Shown one piece after another: positions 26,698 to 34,528 of a stretch of DNA of 64,000 nt. Below the pieces are notes generated by a model. The model was given only the letters and a program-made list of their open reading frames with translations, had not been told where the DNA came from and searched no databases. Made by a program: the position numbers and the translations under genes. Position 1 is the first letter of the stretch, and the number at the start of each line of letters is the position of its first letter. Source of the DNA: Pedobacter riviphilus (GTDB lineage: Bacteria > Bacteroidota > Bacteroidia > Sphingobacteriales > Sphingobacteriaceae). Location: assembly GCF_014692875.1 (NCBI RefSeq), contig NZ_CP061171.1, positions 3,472,001 through 3,536,000 of the forward strand, read 5' to 3'.

Positions 26698-27711
26698 CTA
26701 ACGGTAGATATATACATTTTTACCCTTTATCGAATAATTGAAGTTTTCGATCAGTTTTAGCACATTTAAAGCTTCGGCAATGGTTTCTTTATCTACATGT
26801 CCGGTAAATTTCACCGTTTTAAGATCAGCTTCTTTAAAAGTTATTTTAACATCGTACCATCGCTCAAAAAGCTTGGCAATTTCATCAAAACGGTTATTTT
26901 TATAAATGAGTTCGTGGTTTGTCCATGCGGTTTCCATAACCCTGTCGGTCCCTGTTCCACTAAAATGGGTGAGTTGGCTTAAATTGGGTTTGCCATCAAC
27001 CAGGGTAAACTTATCGTTTGGCTTTAAGGTAAAAGTTTGTTTGGTATTATTTTTAAGTGAGATGGCAACGCTTCCTCTAATTAAGGTGGTTTCGATAAAA
27101 GCATCGTTTTGATAGGCCTTAACGTCAAACGCTGTGCCCAGAACTTTTACGGCCAATTGCTCAGTGTGTACAATAAAGGGATGTTGTGCATCTTTTTTCA
27201 CTTCAAAAAAGGCCTCACCCGATAGGTAAACGTTTCTGGTATCGCCACTAAAATGTTCAGGGTATCTCAAGCTACTCTCCGAATTCATTTTCACGGTAGA
27301 GCCATCGGCCAGTATAATGGTTTTAATTTCGGTTGCCTTAGTCTGCGCTTGCTTCAAAGCCAGCTGATCTGTTTTATTGAAGAAAATAGCTTCTCTGTTA
27401 TACACCAAAACGCCAGCCAAAACAATAGCTGCAACAGCAGCAATTTTTAGCCAAACACTGTAACCTTTATTTTTGGCAACTTTTAAACGGGGTTCATCGG
27501 GTACCTGGATCTGTGCCCTGATCCGATCAAAAACAAGGTCGATATTTTCTTCTTCAGCTGTTTCAGATTCAAAATAGGTCTGCAGCTGTTTATATTCTGC
27601 TCTAAGTGCTTCGTTATCGGCTAAAATCGATTTCAGTTCAACAGATTCATCCGGTGAAATTTCACCGGCTAATTGTTTTCCAAGCAATTCTGTAAATCTT
27701 TGATCTGTCAT
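26698..27711 (-). CDS. FecR-family anti-sigma factor
   Basis: A 337-residue inner-membrane anti-sigma and signal-transducing protein. The cytoplasmic N-terminal part (about 1-80) has the usual 'LLGKQLAGEISPDESVEL' start; a single transmembrane helix lies at about 86-104 ('VWLKIAAVAAIVLAGVLVY'); the periplasmic FecR domain follows ('TIILADGSTVKMNSESSLRYP', 'VYLSGEAFFEVKKDAQHPFIV'), and a DUF4974 domain ends the protein ('VKFTGHVDKETIAEALNVL'). It would bind the sigma factor encoded upstream and receive a signal from the STN domain of the SusC encoded downstream. A copy of the 12-base motif (27751-27762) lies in front of it, so it may have its own sigma-dependent promoter. Confidence 0.96.
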   Translation of the reverse strand: MTDQRFTELLGKQLAGEISPDESVELKSILADNEALRAEYKQLQTYFESETAEEENIDLVFDRIRAQIQVPDEPRLKVAKNKGYSVWLKIAAVAAIVLAGVLVYNREAIFFNKTDQLALKQAQTKATEIKTIILADGSTVKMNSESSLRYPEHFSGDTRNVYLSGEAFFEVKKDAQHPFIVHTEQLAVKVLGTAFDVKAYQNDAFIETTLIRGSVAISLKNNTKQTFTLKPNDKFTLVDGKPNLSQLTHFSGTGTDRVMETAWTNHELIYKNNRFDEIAKLFERWYDVKITFKEADLKTVKFTGHVDKETIAEALNVLKLIENFNYSIKGKNVYIYR

Positions 27712-27750
27712 TTTTTTTTAACTCTTTATGATATGTTCCTTTTTCTGTTA

Positions 27751-27762
27751 AAATTGCCTACA
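27751..27762 (-). promoter_or_regulatory. TGTAGGCAATTT motif, copy 1 (toward fecR-susC-susD)
   Basis: Read on the minus strand the 12 bases are TGTAGGCAATTT, followed by TAACAGAAAAAGGAAC. It lies about 40 bases before the fecR start and points toward it. The TAG of the motif is also the stop codon of the sigma gene. Candidate sigma-dependent promoter element. Confidence 0.6.
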
Positions 27763-28399
27763 AGAAATAAAAAAAAGATAAAGTACCCACTAAGATAATC
27801 AGGGAGATCAGTTTTCCAAGTTTTTTTTCATCTGGTCCTTTGTCTTGTAAGGGCTGTAATATTAAGCGGAGTTTTGCAATAGCCCTGAACAATTGGGTCT
27901 GCACCGTTCGCGGCGAAATATTCAGCAGTTCTGCCACTTCCTTATATTTCATTCCACTTTCTTTTATTAATCTGAAAACAGTAGCTGCCTGAGGCGCCAA
28001 ACCAGCAATGGCAAAATCAAGTTGCCGGTGCAGTTCTTTGGTTTCCAAAATATACTCTGGCGTTTGTGCTGTTACCGAAACATCCTCTTCAGCATCAACT
28101 AAATCGATAAACGTAATGGAAGAATTTTTTTTAAGGTATTTGAGTGATTGATTTTTTACAGCGATAAAAAAATAACTTTCGGGATTTAATACATGGGTAC
28201 TTGTTGCGCGGTTTTCCCAACATTTAACAAATACCTCGGTAACCAGATCTTCTGCAGCCTGTTTATCAACTACATAATAAATAGAAAATTTGATTAACCT
28301 ACTGTACAGAAAGCGGTAAAGTTGCTCAAAAGATTTTATATCGTCCTCGAGGCAAATCTTATTCCATAAAACGACTAGATCTGGCTTAGCTGCTTTCAA
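27758..28399 (-). CDS. FecI-like ECF sigma factor
   Basis: A 213-residue ECF sigma factor of the Bacteroidota family that works with FecR-type anti-sigma factors. Region 2 spans about 20-90 ('FEQLYRFLYSRLIKFSIYYVVDKQAAEDLVTEVFVKCWENR') and region 4 about 125-180 ('YKEVAELLNISPRTVQTQLFRAIAKL'). The last ~20 residues ('LISLIILVGTLSFFYFL') are hydrophobic and could touch the membrane, which is common in this family. Order sigma, fecR, susC, susD is the classic cell-surface signalling operon. A housekeeping -7 element lies 20 bases upstream, so basal transcription does not need the sigma factor itself. Confidence 0.96.
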   Translation of the reverse strand: MKAAKPDLVVLWNKICLEDDIKSFEQLYRFLYSRLIKFSIYYVVDKQAAEDLVTEVFVKCWENRATSTHVLNPESYFFIAVKNQSLKYLKKNSSITFIDLVDAEEDVSVTAQTPEYILETKELHRQLDFAIAGLAPQAATVFRLIKESGMKYKEVAELLNISPRTVQTQLFRAIAKLRLILQPLQDKGPDEKKLGKLISLIILVGTLSFFYFL

Positions 28400-28418
28400 C
28401 TTGGTTAGTTTGGTGAAT

Positions 28419-28426
28419 CAAATGTA
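28419..28426 (-). promoter_or_regulatory. Housekeeping -7 element of the sigma gene
   Basis: TACATTTG on the minus strand, ending 20 bases before the sigma-gene ATG. It fits the general consensus, unlike the promoters of the putative targets; no good -33 box is seen. Confidence 0.5.
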
Positions 28427-28463
28427 AGGTAATAAAAAATATTTCATAAAAAAATCTTGCCAC

Positions 28464-28475
28464 TGTAGGCAATTT
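28464..28475 (+). promoter_or_regulatory. TGTAGGCAATTT motif, copy 2 (toward the ROK gene)
   Basis: An exact copy of the 12-base motif, followed by AACAAAAAAAGGACTCTT, pointing toward the ROK kinase gene that starts 74 bases later. The stretch after the motif closely resembles the one after copy 1. Confidence 0.6.
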
Positions 28476-28549
28476 AACAAAAAAAGGACTCTTCATTCGG
28501 TACTACAATCAGGTACAAGCCATTTATAGATCTATTGAAGTAGAAAACA

Positions 28550-29440
28550 ATGAATAAAAACAAATATGTGTTGGGCATTGATATCGGGGGTTCGCACATT
28601 ACAGTTGCGGTACTCGATATGCAGCAACGGAACATTCTTAAAAATTCCTATACACGCGAACGTGTCGATTCTCATGGCTCAACAGAACAGATTATCAACA
28701 CCTGGTGCAGTGCAATTAAAGCAGCTTATCAAAAGGTTGATATCAAAATTGGCCGTATAGGTATTGCCATGCCGGGCCCTTTCGATTATGATAAGGGCAT
28801 CTCTTATATAGCTGGAAATGACAAATATGCAGCTTTTTATGGTCTAAACGTAAAAGATATGCTGGCCAGCGAACTGCAGATTAACCGCGATCAGATTTTA
28901 ATGAGCAATGATGCTGCCTGCTTTTTGGCCGGAGAGGTATTTGCAGGCGAAGCCCATGCCTACCAAAATCTAATTGGTATTACCTTGGGCACAGGACTCG
29001 GAAGTGCTGTTTGTAAAGAAAGAAAAATTACCGATGCCAACCTGTGGTGTTCTTCTTTTTTGAATGGTATAGCAGAAGATTACCTTTCTACCCGTTGGTT
29101 TTTGAAACGTTATTATGAGCTCACAGGTTTAAACATCCTAAATGTCCGCGAACTGACCTTGCTTTACGAGGAGAACCAGACGGTTCGTAAAATATTTACA
29201 GAATTTGGGCATAACCTTGGTCTTTTTCTTAAGGATTTTCAACAGGATCATACAGCGGAGGCAATTATAATTGGCGGTAACATTGCCAATGCGTCTGGTC
29301 GTTTTATGCCCAATGTGATTAAATACCTCGAATCGCAAGGGATTGACACGTCTATTCATATATCCAAACTGAATGAAGATGCGGCACTAGTTGGTGCTGC
29401 AGGTTGCTGGGCCACACAAACAAAAGAGACAGTTGAATAA
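28550..29440 (+). CDS. ROK-family sugar kinase-like protein
   Basis: A 296-residue member of the ROK family (repressor, ORF, kinase), likely a cytosolic sugar or amino-sugar kinase. The ATP-binding phosphate-1 motif 'GIDIGGSHITVAVLD' starts at residue 9; 'GIAMPGPFDYDKGI', 'NDAACFLAGEV' and 'ITLGTGLGSAV' follow, with 'IIGGNIANA' as the adenosine motif. The zinc-binding CxCGxxGC motif typical of many ROK proteins is absent; 'WCSSFLNGIAEDY' occupies that place. There is no helix-turn-helix, so it is a kinase rather than a repressor type. As first gene of the right arm of the glycan locus it would phosphorylate a released GlcNAc, mannose or similar sugar; that choice is inferred. Confidence 0.9.
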   Translation: MNKNKYVLGIDIGGSHITVAVLDMQQRNILKNSYTRERVDSHGSTEQIINTWCSAIKAAYQKVDIKIGRIGIAMPGPFDYDKGISYIAGNDKYAAFYGLNVKDMLASELQINRDQILMSNDAACFLAGEVFAGEAHAYQNLIGITLGTGLGSAVCKERKITDANLWCSSFLNGIAEDYLSTRWFLKRYYELTGLNILNVRELTLLYEENQTVRKIFTEFGHNLGLFLKDFQQDHTAEAIIIGGNIANASGRFMPNVIKYLESQGIDTSIHISKLNEDAALVGAAGCWATQTKETVE

Positions 29441-29501
29441 ACCTGACTTAGATTAAATATTATATCATCATAGTCCTTTTCAGGCAATTGATATTATCCG
29501 G

Positions 29502-29552
29502 ATCAAGGGCTTTATAACAGGAAATATGCTGAAATAAATTCAACAAGATGGA
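29502..29552. repeat. Degenerate CTGAA-type hairpin repeat
   Basis: ATGCTGAA-ATAAA-TTCAACAA (from 29526) is a decayed copy of the hairpin repeat at 8832 and 50677; the right arm has lost pairing. Confidence 0.45.
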
Positions 29553-29587
29553 ACAGAAAAAATTATTTAAAAATAATTCAATTCCCT

Positions 29588-29599
29588 TGTAGGCAATTT
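29588..29599 (+). promoter_or_regulatory. TGTAGGCAATTT motif, copy 3 (toward the second susC)
   Basis: The third exact copy, followed by GTGTAAGCAAAATACTCTT, 94 bases before the susC at 29694 and pointing at it. ACTCTT recurs at almost the same distance as after copy 2 and may be part of a -10 box. Confidence 0.6.
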
Positions 29600-29693
29600 G
29601 TGTAAGCAAAATACTCTTAACTATAAAACCTGATGGATGGAAATCCCGAAGGCGACAAACAATTAACCAAATACTTATTCAAAATTATTCATA

Positions 29694-32600
29694 ATGAATA
29701 TGAAAAAATCTTTACAGCTAACGTGCTTATTGCTGTATGCATCCACAGGCTTGTATGCAGCTGCACCAAACGATCATTTTAATCGCGCTATTTCTTTCCA
29801 TTCTGTTTATCAGGATGTAATAAAAGGGACGGTAAAAGACGAAACAGGTGCAACACTGCCGGGTGTAACCATTACTATAAAAGGAGCGCAGGGCGGAACC
29901 CAAACCAACACTTCAGGACAATACAGTATTACTGCGAAAACAGGCGATGTTTTGGTGTTCTCGTTTATCGGCTACCAGCGCAAGGAGGTTACCGTAGGTA
30001 CGCAGAGCACTATTGATATCGCATTAACTCCTGACTCTAAAAATCTCGAAACCGTAGTAGTAACGGCATTAGGGATAAAAAGATCGACGAAGGCACTTAC
30101 CTATAATGTTCAAACATTAAATACAAATGCAGTAAACGATGTAAAAGACCCAAGTTTTGTAAATAGCTTAACGGGTAAAGTGGCGGGTTTAACGTTAACG
30201 CACTCTTCCGCTCCTGGTGGTTCTACAAAAGCAGTTTTGCGTGGTAACAAATCCATCAATGGAAACAATAACGCCTTGTATGTGGTTGATGGTGTGCCTT
30301 TACCAAGTTTGAGCAGCTCGAGCGTGAGTGATGGTTTTCAGATTTCGGATAGCGGCGATGGTATTTCCAACCTCAATCCGGACGATATTGAAGAAATAAG
30401 TGTGTTAAGTGGTGCCTCTGCTTCGGCCTTATATGGTGGTGCAGCATCGAATGGGGTAATTTTAATTACCACCAAAAAAGGTAAATCGGGTAAAGCATCG
30501 CTTAATTTTAACTCGAGTGTTACCTTCGATAAGCCTTTTGTATTGCCAAAAGTGCAAACCATTTACGGTGCAGAAAGCAATGGCTTTAATGGTTGGGGCG
30601 CTCAGGCAGCTAATGCCAGTAATTACGATCCCAAAGACTTTTTTAATACGGGAAAAACCTATGCCAATGCTTTATCAATTTCCGGTGGAACAGAAAAAAA
30701 CCAATCTTATTTTTCGGCTGCTTCTACTAATGCGCAAGGTATTATTCCCAATAATAAATTAGATCGTTATAACTTTTCTTATCGCAATACTTCATCATTT
30801 TTTAACGATAAGCTAAGTTTAGATGCCAATGTTGCCTATACTTATCAAAAGGCTTTAAATATGCCTGGACAGGGTCAATATTATAATCCTTTAACCGGTG
30901 TATATTTATTTCCGAGTGCTTCTGCCGATTTTAACCAGTATAAAAACTACGAGGTGTTTAATCCGGCCAGAAACATTAATGTACAGAACTGGCCATACGA
31001 TCCAAGTGGTATTGCCTTACAAAACCCATACTGGGTTGCCAACCGTAACCTGTTTGCCACAGAAAGAAACCGGATTTTAGGTTCAGTTACGGCAAAATAT
31101 AACTTTACAAGCTACTTAAATCTACAGGGCCGTGCTAAAATAGATAGAACAACAGATTTTGGGACTACCAAACTATATGCTACTACTATTCCGGTATTAA
31201 CCGATAATAGCAATAACGGTAAATATGGCGAAAGAAATGCCTTAAATAGTCAAACCTATGCCGACCTATTGTTAAACTTTAACAAAACTTTTGATAAATT
31301 CAGCGTAACGGCAACTTTAGGAACGAGTATTTTAAATACTAAAATAAGAACTACGGATATTGGCGGACCTTTAGATCCATTTAAAGTGCCAAATTTCTTT
31401 AGTTTATACAATATAGATCCTGCTAAATTAAATATTAACCCTGCGCCTTATGGCTCAGATCCAAGACCGGAATACAGAGAGCAGAACCAGGCTGCGTTTT
31501 TTACAGGTACCCTTGGTTATAAAAACTACTTGTTTTTAGATATAACTGGTCGTAACGATTGGAATTCTTCTTTGCCGAAATCATTTTTCTATCCAGCAGT
31601 GGGTTTAAGTGCAGTGATTAGCGAAATGGCGAAATTGCCTGAGTTTATCTCTTTTGCCAAATTGCGAGTTTCGTATGCTGAAGTAGGTAACGCTATTCCC
31701 CCACAATACGCTTATGCAGGTAATCCAACTTATCCGGTATCGAGCGGTGGTATTTCGTTAAATACAGGTAAATCGTTAGGATCAGAGCTAAAACCAGAAA
31801 GATCAAAATCTTTTGAGATTGGTACTGATTTAAAGTTTTTGAAGAATAAACTAAGCTTAACTGCAACTTATTACAAAACCAACACGTTTAACCAGTTCTT
31901 CCGTGTGCCTGCTGCACCTTCTACCGGTTATACTTATGTAGATTACAATGCAGGTAAGGTAAGAAATCAGGGGCTTGAGTCATCATTAAGCTATAATGCT
32001 AACTTTGGCGAGTTTACCTGGACACCTACCGTTAATTTCTCTTTCAACCGCAATAAAGTAATCGATTTATTGAATACCATAGATCCAACTACAGGCCAAA
32101 CGGTTCATATAACGAGTGTAAGTTTAAGTGGCAGTTCGGTTATTTTAGAAGGAAGTTCTTATGGCGATATTCAGGTTAAAGATTATGTGCGCAATACTGA
32201 TGGAAGTTTAAAACTGGATGCAAGCGGATTGCCTCAATATTCTAACAACTTAGTTGTAGTGGGCAACGTGAATCCGAAATACCAGTTGAGCTTTAACAAT
32301 AGCTTTAGCTATAAAAAATTCAGCTTAAGCTTTTTAATCGACGGCCGTTTTGGCGGTAATGTAGTTTCGAATACTGAAAAAGTATTGGATCAGTTTGGTA
32401 TGTCTGAGCGAAGCGCAGCAGTGCGTTTGGCCGGAGGTGTGAAATCTGGTACTATCGATGTTACCAAAGATTATTTTGGAAGAATTTCATCAGAGTATAC
32501 ATCTTATGTATATAGCGCAACCAATATCCGTTTACGAGAATTATCGTTTGGCTATACTATACCAGCTAAAGTATTCAACAATAAAATTCAGGGCCTTCAA

Positions 32601-32756
32601 CTTTCTATAATCGGAAGGAATTTATGGATGATCCATAATAAAGCGCCATTTGACCCTGAAGTGATTACACTTACAGGAAATAGTTTTCAAGGCTTCGAAG
32701 ATTTTTCTGTGCCAAGTTTAAGAAGTATCGGCTTCAGTTTAAAATTCAATTTATAA
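29694..32756 (+). CDS. SusC/RagA TonB-dependent transporter
   Basis: A 1020-residue outer-membrane glycan transporter. After a signal peptide (about 1-23) comes a carboxypeptidase-regulatory-like domain (about 42-117; 'VIKGTVKDETGATLPGVTITIKGAQGG' and 'VLVFSFIGYQRKEV'), the TonB box ('ETVVVTALGIKR'), a plug ('NKSINGNNNALYVVDGVPL' and 'ASALYGGAASNGVILITTKKG') and a large barrel ending 'RSIGFSLKFNL'. It has no STN domain, so it is a transporter only and not a signalling receptor. Two starts two codons apart are possible (29694, 29700). Its SusD partner follows after 11 bases and a secreted GH18 after that. It is probably controlled through motif copy 3. Confidence 0.96.
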   Translation: MNMKKSLQLTCLLLYASTGLYAAAPNDHFNRAISFHSVYQDVIKGTVKDETGATLPGVTITIKGAQGGTQTNTSGQYSITAKTGDVLVFSFIGYQRKEVTVGTQSTIDIALTPDSKNLETVVVTALGIKRSTKALTYNVQTLNTNAVNDVKDPSFVNSLTGKVAGLTLTHSSAPGGSTKAVLRGNKSINGNNNALYVVDGVPLPSLSSSSVSDGFQISDSGDGISNLNPDDIEEISVLSGASASALYGGAASNGVILITTKKGKSGKASLNFNSSVTFDKPFVLPKVQTIYGAESNGFNGWGAQAANASNYDPKDFFNTGKTYANALSISGGTEKNQSYFSAASTNAQGIIPNNKLDRYNFSYRNTSSFFNDKLSLDANVAYTYQKALNMPGQGQYYNPLTGVYLFPSASADFNQYKNYEVFNPARNINVQNWPYDPSGIALQNPYWVANRNLFATERNRILGSVTAKYNFTSYLNLQGRAKIDRTTDFGTTKLYATTIPVLTDNSNNGKYGERNALNSQTYADLLLNFNKTFDKFSVTATLGTSILNTKIRTTDIGGPLDPFKVPNFFSLYNIDPAKLNINPAPYGSDPRPEYREQNQAAFFTGTLGYKNYLFLDITGRNDWNSSLPKSFFYPAVGLSAVISEMAKLPEFISFAKLRVSYAEVGNAIPPQYAYAGNPTYPVSSGGISLNTGKSLGSELKPERSKSFEIGTDLKFLKNKLSLTATYYKTNTFNQFFRVPAAPSTGYTYVDYNAGKVRNQGLESSLSYNANFGEFTWTPTVNFSFNRNKVIDLLNTIDPTTGQTVHITSVSLSGSSVILEGSSYGDIQVKDYVRNTDGSLKLDASGLPQYSNNLVVVGNVNPKYQLSFNNSFSYKKFSLSFLIDGRFGGNVVSNTEKVLDQFGMSERSAAVRLAGGVKSGTIDVTKDYFGRISSEYTSYVYSATNIRLRELSFGYTIPAKVFNNKIQGLQLSIIGRNLWMIHNKAPFDPEVITLTGNSFQGFEDFSVPSLRSIGFSLKFNL

Positions 32757-32767
32757 TATTAAGAGAT

Positions 32768-34381
32768 ATGAAATACTTAAATAAAACCACCAAGATCACC
32801 ACCGTTTTTGCGATGGCTCTTGTTACCTTATTTAGCGCTTGTACTAAAAATTTTGAAGAATATAATACCAATCCAAACGGACTAACGAGCGAAGATCTTT
32901 TGAAAGATAATCTTGGAGCAGGTTCGTTCATTCCAACCATGCAGGTTAACGTGATTTATAACAAACCGCAAGATAACTGGAAGTATCAGGTACAACAAAA
33001 CTTAACCGCCGATACCTATTCGGGTTATTTTGCCACGCCGGGTGGATTTGGAGGACCAAATACCACAACCTATGATTTTGTGGCAAAAAACTGGAATATC
33101 TGGGCTTTTCAAATAGCCTATAGCGGTATTATGGGTAGCTGGAAAGAAATCAAAAACCGCGCCGCCAATGCCCCTCAGGTAGTAGCAGTAGCCGATATAT
33201 TAAAAGTAGAAGGCATGCACAGGGTTACCGATACTTATGGTCCTATACCTTACAGTAAATTTGGTGTAAATGCATTAACCACACCGTACGATGACCAACA
33301 AACGGTTTACAATACCTTCTTTCAGGATTTAGATAACGCAATAAAAGTATTGAGCGATTATGTAACCAAAAATCCCACAGATAATGGATTAAGTAAGTTT
33401 GATCTGGTATATAACGGAGATTATAAACAATGGATTAAATTTGCCAACTCATTAAAATTGCGTTTAGCTATCCGTATTGCTTACGCCAACAGAACATTAG
33501 CGCAAACCAAAGCTGAGGAGGCGGTAAACAACAGTTATGGCTTATTAAGCGCTAATACCGACAATGCATTAGTATTGCCTGGTAAAGGGATAACCACTTC
33601 GAACGGTTTATGGGTGGCAGATCAGGCTTATGACGATTGCCGCATGAATGCTTCGATTGAATCGATTTTGAAAGGTTATAACGATAACCGTTTAACCAAG
33701 TATTTTCAGGTTTCGAAAATAACACCAGGTGATTATCGCGGTATTAGAAATGGTATAACCATATCGGGTAATAAACCTGATGGATACCTTAAGGCATCAT
33801 CTACCACTTTAAAAGAAAGCACACCAGTACAATACATGTGTGCAGCAGAGGTAGCATTTTTACGTGCCGAAGGTGCTTTGCTACACTGGAATATGGGTGG
33901 AAGTGCACAATCGTTTTACGAACAAGGTATTAAATTGTCTTTTGAACAATATGGCGCAAGTGGTGTAGACGCTTATATTGCCAACAATACCGGTACACAG
34001 GCTGCTTACACAGATCCGGCCAATGTTGCTGCTAACAATGTAGCTCCAGGCTCTCCATTGTTAAGCAAAACAACTGTTAAATGGGATGAAACCGCTGCTG
34101 ATGAAGTAAAATTAGAAAAAATCATTACGCAAAAATGGATCGCTATTTTTCCTGACGGACAAGAAGCCTGGACTGAATTCAGACGTACAGGTTATCCTAA
34201 AATATTTCCGGTGGTAACCAATCTAAGCGGTGGTTTAATTGATACTCAAAAACAAATCAGAAGAGTACCTTTTTCTCCCGATGAGTATAAAAGCAACAAT
34301 GCCGAAGTAGTAAAAGCTGTAGCTTTATTAGGTGGCCCGGATAATGGAGGCACCAAACTTTGGTGGGATAAAAAACCTTAA
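32768..34381 (+). CDS. SusD/RagB-like glycan-binding lipoprotein
   Basis: A 537-residue lipoprotein of the SusD-like_2 type; the lipidation Cys is in 'LFSACTKNFEEYNTNPNG' (Cys25). The rest is helical TPR-like SusD fold, including 'LKVEGMHRVTDTYGPIPYSKFG', 'NSLKLRLAIRIAY' and 'AEVAFLRAEGAL', and it ends 'LWWDKKP' after the family's 'RRVPFSPDEY'. It pairs with the SusC encoded immediately upstream to capture and hand over an oligosaccharide. It offers a full-length comparison for the frameshifted SusD at 21964. A terminator follows, weakly separating it from the GH18 gene. Confidence 0.95.
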   Translation: MKYLNKTTKITTVFAMALVTLFSACTKNFEEYNTNPNGLTSEDLLKDNLGAGSFIPTMQVNVIYNKPQDNWKYQVQQNLTADTYSGYFATPGGFGGPNTTTYDFVAKNWNIWAFQIAYSGIMGSWKEIKNRAANAPQVVAVADILKVEGMHRVTDTYGPIPYSKFGVNALTTPYDDQQTVYNTFFQDLDNAIKVLSDYVTKNPTDNGLSKFDLVYNGDYKQWIKFANSLKLRLAIRIAYANRTLAQTKAEEAVNNSYGLLSANTDNALVLPGKGITTSNGLWVADQAYDDCRMNASIESILKGYNDNRLTKYFQVSKITPGDYRGIRNGITISGNKPDGYLKASSTTLKESTPVQYMCAAEVAFLRAEGALLHWNMGGSAQSFYEQGIKLSFEQYGASGVDAYIANNTGTQAAYTDPANVAANNVAPGSPLLSKTTVKWDETAADEVKLEKIITQKWIAIFPDGQEAWTEFRRTGYPKIFPVVTNLSGGLIDTQKQIRRVPFSPDEYKSNNAEVVKAVALLGGPDNGGTKLWWDKKP

Positions 34382-34390
34382 TGATCAAGA

Positions 34391-34425
34391 CGGTCGGATT
34401 ATAAAAATAATCCGGCCGTTTTATT
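34391..34425 (+). terminator. Terminator or attenuating hairpin after susD
   Basis: Stem CGGTCGGATTA (34391-34401) pairs with TAATCCGGCCG (34409-34419) with one G-U pair, followed by TTTTATTTT. It may lower transcription of the downstream GH18 gene relative to susCD. Confidence 0.75.
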
Positions 34426-34528
34426 TTATAACAGTTACAGGAACTAAATAAGTAATTTTTGCATCAGGCAATAACATCCTAAATATTTCCTTTTTATTAA
34501 AACAATTTCTAACCAAAAATCTAAAATT

